Source of the DNA: Frigoriglobus tundricola
GTDB lineage: Bacteria; Planctomycetota; Planctomycetia; Gemmatales; Gemmataceae
Length of the DNA stretch: 64,000 nt
Assembly (NCBI RefSeq): GCF_013128195.2
Contig: NZ_CP053452.2
Location: 1,488,001 to 1,552,000, forward strand
Direction: 5' to 3'
Part shown: positions 18,879 through 31,300 of the stretch, in pieces
How positions within the stretch are numbered: the stretch's first letter is position 1
Layout: every line of letters begins with the position of its first letter
Notes under the pieces: model-generated
What the model was told of the DNA's origin: nothing
Seen by the model: only the letters and a program-made list of their open reading frames with translations
Databases searched by the model: none
Translations under genes and position numbers: made by a program

Positions 18879-19557
18879 TCAGTGGTGCGCGCCGTAGCCG
18901 GCGCCGGCGAGGTACAGCAGCGGCATCAGGAACAGCCAGATCGCGTCCACCAAGTGCCAGTACAGGCTGACCACTTCGACGGTGGAGTAGTTCTCCGGCG
19001 GAATGGCGCCGCGCCACGCCTCCCACACCAGCCACAGGATGCAACCGATCCCGATGATGATGTGGATGCCGTGGATGCCCGTCATCACGTAGTAGAAGCA
19101 CAGGAACAGTTGGACCTTACCGGGGTCCAACCCTTTGTCCGATGCCTCTTTACCGATGTCGGCGGAGAACCCCGGACCGGGAACCAGGTGCTCGTGGAAG
19201 TCCTCGGCGTACTCGAACCCCTTCACCACCATGAATGCGGTCGCCAGCGCCGCGGTGATGAGCAGGTTGCGGACCAGCGCGCCTTTGTCGCCGAGTTTGG
19301 CGGACCGAATCGCCAGCGTCATCGTTAGACTACTGGTGATGAGGAACATCGTGTTGACGGTAGCGAACACCCGGTTCAGGTGCGAGCTGGCGAACTCGAA
19401 CTCGTGCGGGTACCACAGCCGGTAAACGGTGTAGGCGCCGAAGAGCCCGCCGAAGAACAGGATCTCCGTGGCCAGGAACATCCACATTCCCAGCCGCTCG
19501 CAGGCGTGCTGCTGACCCAGGTCTTCGAAGTGGTGCTTCAGCACCGGTGAGTGGGTG

Positions 19558-19568
<11 letters not shown>
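18879..19568 (-). CDS. ctaE: Cytochrome c oxidase subunit III
   Basis: The 229-residue product has the five-helix form of subunit III found with caa3 oxidases. It shows [21 protein letters not shown] and, near the C-terminus, [10 protein letters not shown] and [20 protein letters not shown]. The start is TTG and overlaps the 3' end of ctaD by 11 bases, indicating coupling. Confidence 0.93.
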
Positions 19569-21321
<1,753 letters not shown>

Positions 21322-21324
21322 GTG

Positions 21325-22425
21325 TTATTTCCCTCCCGACGGCTGCGGCGACTGCTGGCGCTCGGTCGGCGCCCCGTTGGGTGCGGGGAACCGCTCGGTG
21401 CGGTCGGGCGTGGTGCCCTTCCGCAGGCTACGAATGTAAGCCACAACCGCGTTCAACTCTTCCGCCGAAACCTGGGTCTCGTCGTAGGCCGGCATGATCG
21501 CCTCCCACCCGTCCACGACCTTGAGGCGCGGGCGGCGGATCGATTCGATGATGTACGCGTCGTCCGCGATCTCGGCCCCGCCGCCCTTGAGCGGGACGCG
21601 GCTGCCGTACAGCCCCTCGAGCACGGGCGCCTTGCCCGTCGGGGTCGCGCTGTGGCAGTTGATGCACTGGAGCTTGAGGAACAGCTGCCGCCCCTCGTGG
21701 GCGAGCGAGCCGTCCACCGCGTTCTGCGTCCCCTGCAGCGGCGCGTACCCGCTCAGGAACTCGTCGAACTCCTTGCCCTCGACCACCTTGATCTTGCCGA
21801 CCATGAGCGAGTGCCACGTGCCGCAGTACTGGTCGCAGTACACGTGGTACTCGCCCAGCTTGGTCGGCTGGTACCACACCTGCGAGTACCGGCCGGGGAT
21901 CACGTCGATCTTGGACCGGAACGCGGGCACGCCGAAGTCGTGGATCACGTCCTCGGAGATGAAGGTCAGCTTGACCGGGCGGTTCATCGGCAGCACCAGC
22001 TTCCCGATCGACTGCCGCTCGGACTCGCTCATGTTCCGCGGGTTGCCGCCGATGATCACCCGCTGGCCGTTGGGGTACTGCGCCTTCCACATCCACTGCT
22101 TGCCGATGACGAAGATCTCGGTCGCGTCCTCGGGCGGGTGGACGGCCTTGTTGTAGACCATCGCGCCCCACGCGTAGTAGGTGAGGAACACGAACATCGG
22201 CACCAGGGTCCAGGTCAGTTCCAGGCGGACCGAGCCCAGGATGCGCGGGGTGGACCCGGTCGTCTGGCCGCGGCGGTACCGGACGCAGAAGTACAAGAGC
22301 GCGATGTAGACCCCGATCCCCACGGCGCTCGAGGTGAGCGTGATGTACCAGAACAACGCCTCGAAGTGCCGCGCGCCGTCGGACGCCATCTCGGGGATCA
22401 GCGGTAACATGTTCATCGTCGTCAT
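21325..22425 (-). CDS. ctaC: Cytochrome c oxidase subunit II with fused cytochrome c
   Basis: The 366-residue subunit II has two transmembrane helices near its N-terminus, the conserved GKQWMWKAQYPNG, and a cupredoxin domain. The CuA motif is YCDQYCGTWHSLM, where the usual backbone-liganding Glu is Gln. A C-terminal cytochrome c domain has CINCH and a likely Met ligand in AIMPAYDE, making this a caa3 oxidase. The ATG overlaps the SCO gene stop by ATGA, consistent with copper delivery in step with synthesis. Confidence 0.95.
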   Translation of the reverse strand: MTTMNMLPLIPEMASDGARHFEALFWYITLTSSAVGIGVYIALLYFCVRYRRGQTTGSTPRILGSVRLELTWTLVPMFVFLTYYAWGAMVYNKAVHPPEDATEIFVIGKQWMWKAQYPNGQRVIIGGNPRNMSESERQSIGKLVLPMNRPVKLTFISEDVIHDFGVPAFRSKIDVIPGRYSQVWYQPTKLGEYHVYCDQYCGTWHSLMVGKIKVVEGKEFDEFLSGYAPLQGTQNAVDGSLAHEGRQLFLKLQCINCHSATPTGKAPVLEGLYGSRVPLKGGGAEIADDAYIIESIRRPRLKVVDGWEAIMPAYDETQVSAEELNAVVAYIRSLRKGTTPDRTERFPAPNGAPTERQQSPQPSGGK

Positions 22426-23399
22426 GCGGTCCCCCCCGAAGGCAGTGCGTCGTTCGGGCGCGTGCCGTCGGCCGCGGGCGCCTTCGGCTTGCGCCAGTCC
22501 CGGCGGAAGGCCAGGAACACCCCCGTGCCGACCGCGAGGAGTGTGATGATTCCGCCGAGCTGCACCGCCCGAAGCACGTTCAGCGAGTAGCCCTGGTGCA
22601 GCTGATCGTAGCGGTAGCAGAGCAGCGTCAGCTTGTCCAACAGCGACCCGCCCTTCCCCTCCGCGGCCTCGATCAGCGAGAGGCGGAGCGTGGTGGTGGG
22701 CCGGGTCAGCTTCCCGTTGGCGCCCGGCACCGGTTCACCGGCCAGTTCGTAGTCGCCGTCGTAACCGATGCCGTAGAAGTACCGGGTCACCTTGCCCTGG
22801 GGCGACAGCAGGATGATGCCGCTCGGGTGGTTGTACTCCTTGAGCATCTTGTCGAACTCGAACTTGTACCCGACGGCGTCGAGCAGGGCCGCGAGGTTCT
22901 CTTTCTTGCCCGTCAGGAACCGCCAGCCGGCTTCGGCGCCGGGGCGGCCGTATTCGTCCAGGTACGCCTTCTTCTTCGGCCGCGCCAGGTCGCCGTGCTC
23001 CTTCGGGTCCATGCTCACGGTGACCACGTTGAACCGGTCGCCGACGGAGAAGTCGTTCGGCATCGCCCGGAGCGCGTCGAGCAGCCCGTTCAGCACCTTC
23101 GTGCAGAGCATCGGGCACCGGTAGTAGACCGGCACCAGGATCGTCGGCCGGCCGGCCATCGCGTCGCCGAGCGTGACCGGCTGGTCGTTCTCGTCGCGGA
23201 GCTGCACGTCGAGCGGCACCGTCGCGCCGATCTGCTCCGTGATCCCGGCTTCCGGGCGGTACTCCTTCGGCTTCGGGCGCTCGTGCTGCGGCACGACCCC
23301 GTCGTTACCGGCCCGCGCCGGGAGCGGCGCCGCCACCACGAGCGCGAGTGCGACGAGTGGAGCGGTCCCGAACAGAACGCTGCGCGTGCGAGCGGTCAC
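22422..23399 (-). CDS. SCO1/SenC-family copper protein with C-terminal membrane anchor
   Basis: The 325-residue product begins at GTG, has a signal peptide cleaved after about ...LPARA, and contains the SCO copper motif RCPMLC near residues 93-98 with the third ligand His in EYNHPSGIIL. A transmembrane helix (IITLLAVGTGVFLAF) lies near residue 295. This longer, C-anchored form differs from the short lipoprotein SCO at 14,357. It overlaps ctaC by ATGA and the upstream accessory gene by GTGA, so it probably matures the CuA site. Confidence 0.92.
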   Translation of the reverse strand: MTARTRSVLFGTAPLVALALVVAAPLPARAGNDGVVPQHERPKPKEYRPEAGITEQIGATVPLDVQLRDENDQPVTLGDAMAGRPTILVPVYYRCPMLCTKVLNGLLDALRAMPNDFSVGDRFNVVTVSMDPKEHGDLARPKKKAYLDEYGRPGAEAGWRFLTGKKENLAALLDAVGYKFEFDKMLKEYNHPSGIILLSPQGKVTRYFYGIGYDGDYELAGEPVPGANGKLTRPTTTLRLSLIEAAEGKGGSLLDKLTLLCYRYDQLHQGYSLNVLRAVQLGGIITLLAVGTGVFLAFRRDWRKPKAPAADGTRPNDALPSGGTA

Positions 23400-24079
23400 G
23401 GCTTGCCTCCCTTGGGAGTGGGCGGCGGTGCGGGGGCCTGAGCGGGCGCGGGGATCTTGGGCGACGCCGGAACGACCACCACCGATCCCTCCGCGCCGCG
23501 GCCGGCGTTGGACGCGGTCGGCACGTGTTGCGAATCGGCCGGCTTCGCCCCACCGGCCTGGACCGGGAAGAGCGACTTCAGCGCCTCGTCGCTGAGCGCC
23601 ATCGTCTTGTCGAGGCCGAGCCGGTTCTGGCCGGTGGCGTAGAGCTCCGGGAACCGCTCTTTGGTCGGGTTCAGGTCCTCCGGGTGCAACTGGGGGGAGT
23701 TCCCCTCCGCCAGCAGCGGTTCGTTCGTCGCGCGGGCGAGGTCGCCGCCCCGCCGGACCGTCAGCGGTTCGAGCCGCGGCTGGTCGACGTCCTTCGACCC
23801 GCGGTGGATGCGGTTGAGGCGCTCGTCGAGCGGGGCCTTGTTCCGGGCGACCGCCCCGGGGTGCACCTTCGGGTCGGGCTTCGGGTACGCGATGAACGAG
23901 AAGATGATCGTCACGGTCGCGAACGCCAGCACGAAGAACACGACCACCAACAGCGGCACGCTGAGAACGCTCTTCGTGTCGTAGCCGTCGAGTTCGTAGC
24001 CGCGGGCGATGACCTCGGCCGGCGGCGGCCCGCTCGGCGCGTGGTCGTCGTGGGCCGGGTTCGGGTTAGTGGTGGTCAT
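23396..24079 (-). CDS. Accessory single-span membrane protein of the ACIII operon
   Basis: The 227-residue product has a His/Pro-rich N-terminus, one transmembrane helix (about residues 38-64, LSVPLLVVVFFVLAFATVTI) and a long extracytoplasmic tail with LDERLNRIHRG and LEPLTVRRGGD, ending in Pro/Ala low complexity. No cofactor motif is seen. It overlaps actF by 14 bases and the SCO gene by GTGA. Proteins of this layout occur in ACIII operons and are likely small structural or assembly subunits; the function is inferred only from position. Confidence 0.7.
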   Translation of the reverse strand: MTTTNPNPAHDDHAPSGPPPAEVIARGYELDGYDTKSVLSVPLLVVVFFVLAFATVTIIFSFIAYPKPDPKVHPGAVARNKAPLDERLNRIHRGSKDVDQPRLEPLTVRRGGDLARATNEPLLAEGNSPQLHPEDLNPTKERFPELYATGQNRLGLDKTMALSDEALKSLFPVQAGGAKPADSQHVPTASNAGRGAEGSVVVVPASPKIPAPAQAPAPPPTPKGGKP

Positions 24080-25499
24080 GATGGTGCCCCTCCGGCAGCA
24101 GGAACGCCTGATTGTCCGGGAACAGCGGGCGCTGCCTCAGTTGGTAGATGAAGAACAGCCCCCACACCCCGCCCACCCCGAGGACCGCGCCCACGTCGAT
24201 CAGCCACGCCGGGAAGCCGTGGCCCTGGGCGCTCGGCGCGATCCACCAGACCACATCGACCGCACAGATCAGGCACAGGTACACCGCCACGACCCGCAAC
24301 CGCACCGGGTGCATCTTGATGTTGCGGAACAGCAGCAGCAGGAACGGCAGGGCGAAGTGCAGCGCGATCAGCGCGGCCGAGACGTACCACCAGCCCGACC
24401 GGCCGCCGTCGTAGTTGGACCGCTTCAAGTAGAACGGGATCTCTTCCGGCAGGTTCCCGATCCACACCAGCATGAACTGGGAGAACGAGGTGTACGACCA
24501 GAAGAGCGTGAACACGAGCATCAGGGTGGCCATGTCGAGCTGGAACTTGGGCCGCATGTGCCCCGCGAACGGCGGGCGCCCGGCCACGAGCAGGAACAGC
24601 GACAGGCAGAACGCGAAACAGGTCAGGAACTGGTTCACCGCGAATATCACGGGGAACATCGTCGAGGACCAGCCCGGCTCGAGCGACATCACCCACTGGG
24701 ACGCCGACGCCGTTGTGGTGATCGCGAACACGATCAGCCCCGGCCCCGAGATGTTCTGCAACTTCTCCAGCCCGCGATCGACCACCGCCGGGTCGGTCGC
24801 CTCGGAGGTCTCCTTGCCCCACTTGTTGAGGAGACCGATCATCACGCCCCAGATCAGGAACAGCACGCCGCCGACGGCAATGTAGCCCATCGGTGACAGG
24901 AAGCCGTACTGGGCCTCGCGGATCTCCTTCTCCTCCTCCTCGTGCCGCTCTTCGATCCGCTTCTTCATCGCGAGCTGACCGGTCTTGACCGTCTGCTCGC
25001 GCTTGTCGCCGGGGTGGTCCTGCGCGTGCGGGTTCAGGTCCGGGTGGGGCACCTCGGTGTGGTGCGAGTGCGACCACCAGTAGGGTGAGAACTCGGCCTG
25101 GTGCGTCTTGTCGTCCTTGAAGGCGACCGTCGCCGCGAGCGGCAACCACAGCACCACCAGCAGCGGCAGCGTCCGGGTCGCGGCCTCGAACGGCCGCGTC
25201 AGCAAGAGGCCCCAGGAGGTCTTGCAGACGTACCGGATCATCAGCAGGGCCATCGCGCCCAGCGGCAGGCTGGCCCAGTAGGTGAAGCCGGACAGGTAGC
25301 CGACCATGAACCGCGACTTGGCGGCGCTCTTGGCGGCCTCGCCTTCGGCGGCACCCAAGTTGGCGATCCCGGCCACGACGAACAGCGCCCAGCCGACAAT
25401 CGCGGCGATCACCGCGACGCGGGTGAACGCGGCCCAGTTGGGCTGGTCGGTGTGCGCCGGCGGCGGGGCCCCGGGCGTAGCAGCGGGGTCGGTGTTCAC
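24066..25499 (-). CDS. actF: Alternative complex III subunit ActF
   Basis: ActF is one of the two large membrane subunits (NrfD/PsrC-related) of ACIII, a quinol:cytochrome c (or direct oxidase) oxidoreductase. The 477-residue product starts at GTG (GTGA overlap with actE) and has about ten transmembrane helices. It includes the conserved region SQWVMSLEPGWSSTMFPV and the His-rich C-terminus GHHHDHH. A charged helix with EERHEEEEKEIREAQ lies near residue 170. The region before the GTG belongs to actE. Confidence 0.9.
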   Translation of the reverse strand: MNTDPAATPGAPPPAHTDQPNWAAFTRVAVIAAIVGWALFVVAGIANLGAAEGEAAKSAAKSRFMVGYLSGFTYWASLPLGAMALLMIRYVCKTSWGLLLTRPFEAATRTLPLLVVLWLPLAATVAFKDDKTHQAEFSPYWWSHSHHTEVPHPDLNPHAQDHPGDKREQTVKTGQLAMKKRIEERHEEEEKEIREAQYGFLSPMGYIAVGGVLFLIWGVMIGLLNKWGKETSEATDPAVVDRGLEKLQNISGPGLIVFAITTTASASQWVMSLEPGWSSTMFPVIFAVNQFLTCFAFCLSLFLLVAGRPPFAGHMRPKFQLDMATLMLVFTLFWSYTSFSQFMLVWIGNLPEEIPFYLKRSNYDGGRSGWWYVSAALIALHFALPFLLLLFRNIKMHPVRLRVVAVYLCLICAVDVVWWIAPSAQGHGFPAWLIDVGAVLGVGGVWGLFFIYQLRQRPLFPDNQAFLLPEGHHHDHH

Positions 25500-26347
25500 T
25501 TCGGGCCTCCCGCTGCGTCGAGCAACTTCTTGACGTCCGGCGGCAGTTTGGCCGGGTCCGTGTTCTGGCTCATCTGCAACACGCGAATGTAAGCGATGAT
25601 CTTCCACCGGTCCGGGGCCGGGATCTGGGCCGAGTAACTCGGCATCCCGCCGTAGCCCTTCGTCACCACCTCGAAGATGTACCCGACCGGCACCTGGTCC
25701 ATCGGGATCGGGTGCCCCCACAGCTTGTACCCGCGGGAGATGCCCAGCCCCTCGGCCGGGTTCTTCAGATCGACCTGGTTCGGGGTCACCTTCCGGGTGT
25801 GGAAGGAGGTCGGGGTCAGGTAGCCGCGCTCCCAGATCTTGCCCTCGCCGTTGCCGAGCGGGCCGTGGCACACGGCACAGTAAATGGTGTAGCGCTCCTG
25901 CCCGCGCTTCAGGTCGGCGTGCGTGATCGCGAAGGGGAAGTCGTCGACGTACACCTTGGGCTTGGTCGGGTCCTTCGGGTCGTACCGCGGGGCACCGATC
26001 GCCCGGCGGATCTTCTCGGGGTCGTTCACCTTGAGCGCCTCAACCATGACCGGCGCGTCCGGCTTGGCCGGAATTTCGTACTCGTAGGCCCGGCCCCACT
26101 CTTCGGCGGTCAGCCCGGTCGCGATCGGATCGCTCTCGAGCCGCTGCGCGCGGTGGACGGTGCCCCGCTCCAGCGGCCGACTGGCCCGGCCGTCCGGGAA
26201 GAAGTCGGACTCTTCGAGCGGCCGGTAGTACGGCTGATCGGCCATCTTCTGGCGGCACCCGGTGCCGCCGGTGAGGCTCAGGCCCGCGGCGCACAGCGCC
26301 CAGATTACGAAGGTGGTTCGGGACGTCATTTGGCGGAAGGCGGTCAT
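25496..26347 (-). CDS. actE: Alternative complex III monohaem cytochrome c subunit ActE
   Basis: The 283-residue product carries a lipoprotein-like signal (lipid Cys in GGTGCRQK near residue 31) and one haem motif, CAVCHGPLGNGEG, near residues 155-167. A distal Met is likely in YGGMPSYSAQI. ActE is the terminal cytochrome that passes electrons from ACIII to the oxidase or a soluble carrier. Its ATG overlaps the actD stop (ATGA). Confidence 0.9.
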   Translation of the reverse strand: MTAFRQMTSRTTFVIWALCAAGLSLTGGTGCRQKMADQPYYRPLEESDFFPDGRASRPLERGTVHRAQRLESDPIATGLTAEEWGRAYEYEIPAKPDAPVMVEALKVNDPEKIRRAIGAPRYDPKDPTKPKVYVDDFPFAITHADLKRGQERYTIYCAVCHGPLGNGEGKIWERGYLTPTSFHTRKVTPNQVDLKNPAEGLGISRGYKLWGHPIPMDQVPVGYIFEVVTKGYGGMPSYSAQIPAPDRWKIIAYIRVLQMSQNTDPAKLPPDVKKLLDAAGGPK

Positions 26348-26940
26348 TCCATCACCTCCTCGACCGACAGGGGATGGAGGTCGTTCAGGAAGGCCCGCGT
26401 GGCGGCCGCGTCGTACTTCGGGTCGGTCGCTTCGATGCACACGAAGAACCGGTCCCGGGTCGCGCGGTCGAACGTCTTCGAGTTGAAGAGCGGGTAGTTG
26501 TACCGCGGCAGCCCGCAGATCGCTAACAGGCCGAAGAACCCGCTGAGCGCCGTCGTGAGCACCATCATCTCGAACGTGATGGGCACGAACGACGGCCAGC
26601 TGAAGTACGGGCGCCCGCCGATGTTCAGCGAGTAGCCCCAGGTGTTCGCCCAGTACTGCATGATGAACCCGGAGCACGCGCCGGTGAGGCCGCCGATGAA
26701 CATCACCGGCCCCATCTCGGACTTCGGGAACTTCAGCGCGTCGGCCGCCTCGCCCACCGGGTACGGGCTGAACCCGTCCAGGTGGGTGTAGCCGGCGGCG
26801 ACGGCCTTTTCGATCGCGTGCGCCATCGCGTCGCCGGTCTCGAACTCGGCCAGGAGGCCGTGGGCGACCGGCACGGTCGGGTCCGCGTGCGCGTGGTCGG
26901 TGTGGCCCGGCGCGTGGCCGGGGGTGACGGTCGTACTCAC
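26344..26940 (-). CDS. actD: Alternative complex III membrane subunit ActD
   Basis: The 198-residue product starts at GTG, has a His-rich N-terminus, the DUF3341-type region with GYTHLDGFSPYPV, and two transmembrane helices (about 77-97 and 113-135, including FEMMVLTTALSGFFGLLAI). The C-terminal DRFFVCIEATDP is conserved in ActD. It is coupled to actC (GTGA) and actE (ATGA). Confidence 0.9.
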   Translation of the reverse strand: MSTTVTPGHAPGHTDHAHADPTVPVAHGLLAEFETGDAMAHAIEKAVAAGYTHLDGFSPYPVGEAADALKFPKSEMGPVMFIGGLTGACSGFIMQYWANTWGYSLNIGGRPYFSWPSFVPITFEMMVLTTALSGFFGLLAICGLPRYNYPLFNSKTFDRATRDRFFVCIEATDPKYDAAATRAFLNDLHPLSVEEVME

Positions 26941-28373
26941 GGCGCGTTCTCCATGATCGAGTGACCGCCGCCGCCGCCCTGCTTCTTCGGCAGCAGTTCG
27001 CGCATCTCGGTGATCGAGATCATCGGCAGGTATCGGAGGAACAGGAAGAACAGGAACAGGAACAGCCCCAGCGAGCCGACCATCGTGGCGTAGTCCCACA
27101 GGGTCGGGGCGTAGTGGCCCCAGCCGGCCGGGATGTACTCGCGGGTGAGCGTGATCACGATGACGTACCGCTCGAACCACATCCCGATGAGCACCGAGAT
27201 GCAGATCAGCTCCATCCAGAACGGGCTCCGGCGGATCTTCTTCGACCACAGGAACGTGAGGGGGAACACGCAGTTGAACCCGATCAGGCACCAGTACGAC
27301 CACCCGTAGGGGCCGAACATGCGCTCCATCGTGGTGCCCCACTCGTAGAGCGTGTGGCCGTACCACGCCATCCACGCCTCGCTGAAGTAGCCGTAGGTGA
27401 CGAGGAACCCGGTCGCCAGCATCACCTTGCCCATAATGTCCAGGTGGTGGTCGCTGAAGAAGTCTTCGAGCTTGTACCACTTGCGGACCGGGATGGCGAT
27501 CGCCACCACCATCGCGAAGCCGGAGTAAATGGCCCCGGCCACGAAGAACGGCGGGAAGATGGTCGCGTGCCACAGGGGCACGATGGACACGGCGAAGTCG
27601 AAGGACACGACCGTGTGGACCGAGAGCACCAGCGGCGTGCTGATGCCGCCGAGAATCAAATACACCTTCTCGTACCGCCGCCAGTGGATCGCCGACCCGC
27701 GCCAGCCGAGGGCGAGCAGGCCGTACACGACCTGCTGCCACCGCTTCTTGGCCTGGTCGCGGAGGGCGGCGAGGTCGGGCACCAGGCCCAGGTACCAGAA
27801 CACGAGCGACACGGTGAAGTACGTGGTGACCGCGAACACGTCCCACGTCAGCGGGCTGCGGAACTGGGGCCACACGCCGGCGACGTTGGGGAACGGGTAC
27901 AGCCAGTAGAAGAACCACGGCCGGCCCATGTGCAGGAGCGGGAACAGGCCCGCGCACATGACCGCGAAGATCGTCATGGCTTCCGAGAAGCGGTTGATGC
28001 TCGTGCGCCACTTCTGGTGGAGCAGGAGCAGCACGGCGGAGATCAGCGTGCCGGCGTGGCCGATGCCGATCCACCACACGAAGTTCACGATCGCGAAGCC
28101 CCAGGCCACCGGGACGTTGATGCCCCAGATGCCGACGCCCATGTAGAACAGCCAGCACACCGCCATCGCCAAGATCTGGAGCATGGCGAACCCGGCCAAA
28201 AAGCCGATCCACCAGCCGGTCGGGTGCTTGCCGTCGAGGACGACGTTCCCGATGGCGTCGCCGACCGACACGAGGCCGTGCGGCTTCTGGTCGTAAGTGC
28301 TCCGCACCAGCGGGTGCATCTCCGGCTCGAGCGGCAGCTCGGTGGAGCGAGCGGTGGAGGACGCGGTCGCCAC
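26937..28373 (-). CDS. actC: Alternative complex III quinol-binding membrane subunit ActC
   Basis: The 478-residue product is an NrfD/PsrC-type protein with about ten transmembrane helices. It begins at GTG one base after actB. Visible regions include WGINVPVAWGFAIVNFVWWIG, HMGRPWFFYWLYPFPN and the polar loop following VPLWHATIFPPFF. ActC is thought to hold the quinol oxidation site and to form the membrane pair with ActF. The C-terminus is Gly-rich. Confidence 0.93.
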   Translation of the reverse strand: MATASSTARSTELPLEPEMHPLVRSTYDQKPHGLVSVGDAIGNVVLDGKHPTGWWIGFLAGFAMLQILAMAVCWLFYMGVGIWGINVPVAWGFAIVNFVWWIGIGHAGTLISAVLLLLHQKWRTSINRFSEAMTIFAVMCAGLFPLLHMGRPWFFYWLYPFPNVAGVWPQFRSPLTWDVFAVTTYFTVSLVFWYLGLVPDLAALRDQAKKRWQQVVYGLLALGWRGSAIHWRRYEKVYLILGGISTPLVLSVHTVVSFDFAVSIVPLWHATIFPPFFVAGAIYSGFAMVVAIAIPVRKWYKLEDFFSDHHLDIMGKVMLATGFLVTYGYFSEAWMAWYGHTLYEWGTTMERMFGPYGWSYWCLIGFNCVFPLTFLWSKKIRRSPFWMELICISVLIGMWFERYVIVITLTREYIPAGWGHYAPTLWDYATMVGSLGLFLFLFFLFLRYLPMISITEMRELLPKKQGGGGGHSIMENAP

Positions 28374-28374
28374 T

Positions 28375-31300
28375 TCAGGCTCCCTTCGGCATAGCGGGGT
28401 TCGGGTTCCGAATGGTGGCCATGTGCGTGAGCCGCGGCCGGGTGTTCAGTTCGGCCAGGAGGCCGTAGCTCGTCGGCTCGTTCTTCCAGCGGGAGACGGC
28501 CGCGGTCTCGTCGTTGATGTCGCCGAACACGATCGCCGCGGACGGGCACGCCGCCTGGCACGCGGTGAGGATCTCGCCGTCGCGGATCGGCCGGCCCTCG
28601 CGCTCGGCCACGATCTCGGCCCCGCGGAGGCGCTGGACGCAGAAGGTGCACTTCTCCATCACCCCGCGGCTGCGGACCGAAACGTCCGGGTTGCGCCCGA
28701 GCTTGAGCGTGTCGGTGCTCCAGTCGTTACCGGCGAAGGTGAGGAAGTTGAAGCGGCGGACCTTGTACGGACAGTTGTTCGAGCAGTACCGGGTGCCCAC
28801 GCACCGGTTGTAGGTCATGTCGTTGAGGCCGTCGGCCGAGTGGACGGTCGCGCCGACCGGGCAGACGATCTCGCAGGGCGCGTTCTCGCACTGCACGCAC
28901 ATGCGCGGCTGGAAGTACGCCCTCACCCCGCTCGGGTCGCCGTCCACCCCTTCGTAGTACCGGTCGATGTTGATCCAGTACATCTCCCGGCCCTTGGTGA
29001 CCTGCGTCTTGCCGACGGTCGGGATGTTGTTCTCGCTCTGACAGGCGATGACGCACGCGGAGCACCCGTTGCACGCCGTGAGGTCGATGGCCATCGCCCA
29101 GCGGCGCCGCTGCGACTCCCGCAGGTCGGGCACGAGCCCCTCGGCCGGCTGGTACATGTTGAGCGGGACGAGCCGGTGATCGTGATCATCGTGCTCGTCG
29201 TGGCCGTGCTTCTTCGGCTGCGGCACGTTGGCGTCGATCAGTTCGGTTTCGCCCGTCGCCATCGGCGGGATCTTGGCGAACTTCGGAACCTTTTGCAGCC
29301 CGGCGAGGTCGCCGTAGCGGACCGGCCGGCGGTCGAGCATCTTGCCGGAAATGGGATCCTTCTCGGCCATCGCCCAGTGGCCCTGGGTGCAGGCGAGGAA
29401 GTAGTGCTCGCCCGTCTTCGCGGCCTTCGCCGGTGCCGCCCACGGGGCGGTCGAGGTCCGCACCGGGTAGACGTTGAACCCGTGGACCGGTTCGCCGTCG
29501 GCGTTCGGCTCGTCCGGCGAACTGGTGACGCGGCCGTCCTTCAGGGAGCGCCCGTGGCCCAGGTGAACGGTGATCGCCCCGTCCGCGTGGCCCGGCAGGA
29601 TCCAGGCCGGGGCTTTGATCTTCTTGCCGCCGACTTCCAGTTCGATCACATTCACTTCGGCCCGGCCGTGCTCGCCGGCCCCGCGGTTCCACGGGAACGA
29701 CGTCGAGAGGCCGAGCTTCTTGGCCGTGGCCGGGCTGAGGAACGCGGCGTTGTCCCACGAGATCTTCGTGAGCGGCTTGGGCAGCTCCTGGAGCCACGCG
29801 TTGTTGGCGAACCGGCCGTCGTACAGCGCCGGGCAGGCGCGGAAGTTCAGTTCGTACTCGCTCGAGCCGACGGCCGCGGCCCCCGCCCCCAGATCAGCGG
29901 ACCAGTTCGCCGCGAGGCCGGCCTTTTCCTCGACCGCCGCGGTCCCGGCGATGACGCCCGAGCGGACCGACTCTTGCCAGAACACTTCAAAAACGGCCGG
30001 CTTCTGGTAGCCCGGGAAGGTCTTCTTCACCTCGTCCGCATTGGCCCACGTCGCCTTTACGATGTCCAGCGGGTCGCGCGGCGCTCCGGGGAGGGCCGCG
30101 TCGGTGCCCTTGAGCAGCGTGACGAGCAGCTCGATGGCCGACCGCCCGCCGTGCAGCGGCGCGATCAGCGGCTGCTGGATCGAGACCGTACCATCGTGAC
30201 CGCGGATGTCGCCCCAGGTCTCGAGGTAGTGGGCCTCGTTGATGTGCCACTCGCACAGGACGCCGGTCTCGTCCTGGTACGCCCCGAGGTGAAGGGTGAA
30301 GGGCACGTTCTTGAGCGCGCCGGCGAAATCGACGTCGGCAGGGGCCGTGAAGGCCGGGTTGGACGCGCCGCCGAGGACGATCAGCACGTCCACGGTTTTC
30401 GCGGCCATCTCGGCGGTGAGCGTCTTGAGGTCGATCACCTTGCCCGCAACCTGACCCTCGACGGGCGCCGTCAACTTGACCGTCGAGCCGATGTTGCCGA
30501 GCTTGTCGTTGATGGCGGCCACGATGGCGTGGACCGCGGCCGGCAGGTGGTCGCCCGCGACGACGATGCCCTTGCCCTTTTTCGCAAGGAGGTCGTCGGC
30601 CAGCGGCTTCACCCACTCCTGCGCGTCCTTCGGGAGATCACTCGCGGCCGGCACCCCGGCGACGCCCAGGGCGGCGGCGAGGGAGCGAACGAACTGGCCG
30701 ATTTGAGCACTGGTGAGCGCGAGGCGGTGATCGGCCACGGCGCCCGTGTTCGTCGGCATCGTCTCGACCGCGTACAGGCGGTTGACGAGCGCCGTCTTCA
30801 CGTCGGCCTTGTCGTAATCGAACGTTACGCCTTCCTTGAAGGCCACGCCCGGCTTGCGGCCGGCATCGATCTCGGCGCGGTCCTTCCCGTCGTGGCGGAT
30901 CTTGCGGCGGTCGGCGAAGTCGCGGGCGTACCGCACGTGCCCCGGACCGCTCGTGAGGAAGTCGGCGTCGAGGGACAGAACGACGTCGGCCTTGAGGAAG
31001 TCGTAGGTGACGTTCAGCGGCTTGCCGAACGCCTTCTTGATCCCGTCGCGGGCGCCGTCCCGGCCGACCGGGTCGTACTGCACCCACCGGGCGTTGGGAA
31101 ACGTCCCGAGCAACTGCGTGAGCTGAGCGGTGAGCGTCGGCGACGTCACCGTTTCGGTGAGGATGCGGAGCCGAACCGCGGTGTTGGCGGTCGCACCGGC
31201 GAACAGCTTCGCGCGGACGGCCGCAACCGCCACATCGTAGTTGGCGGGCGCGCCGCGGCGGGTCACGCTGCGGGAGCGGTCCGGGTCGTACAGATCGAGG

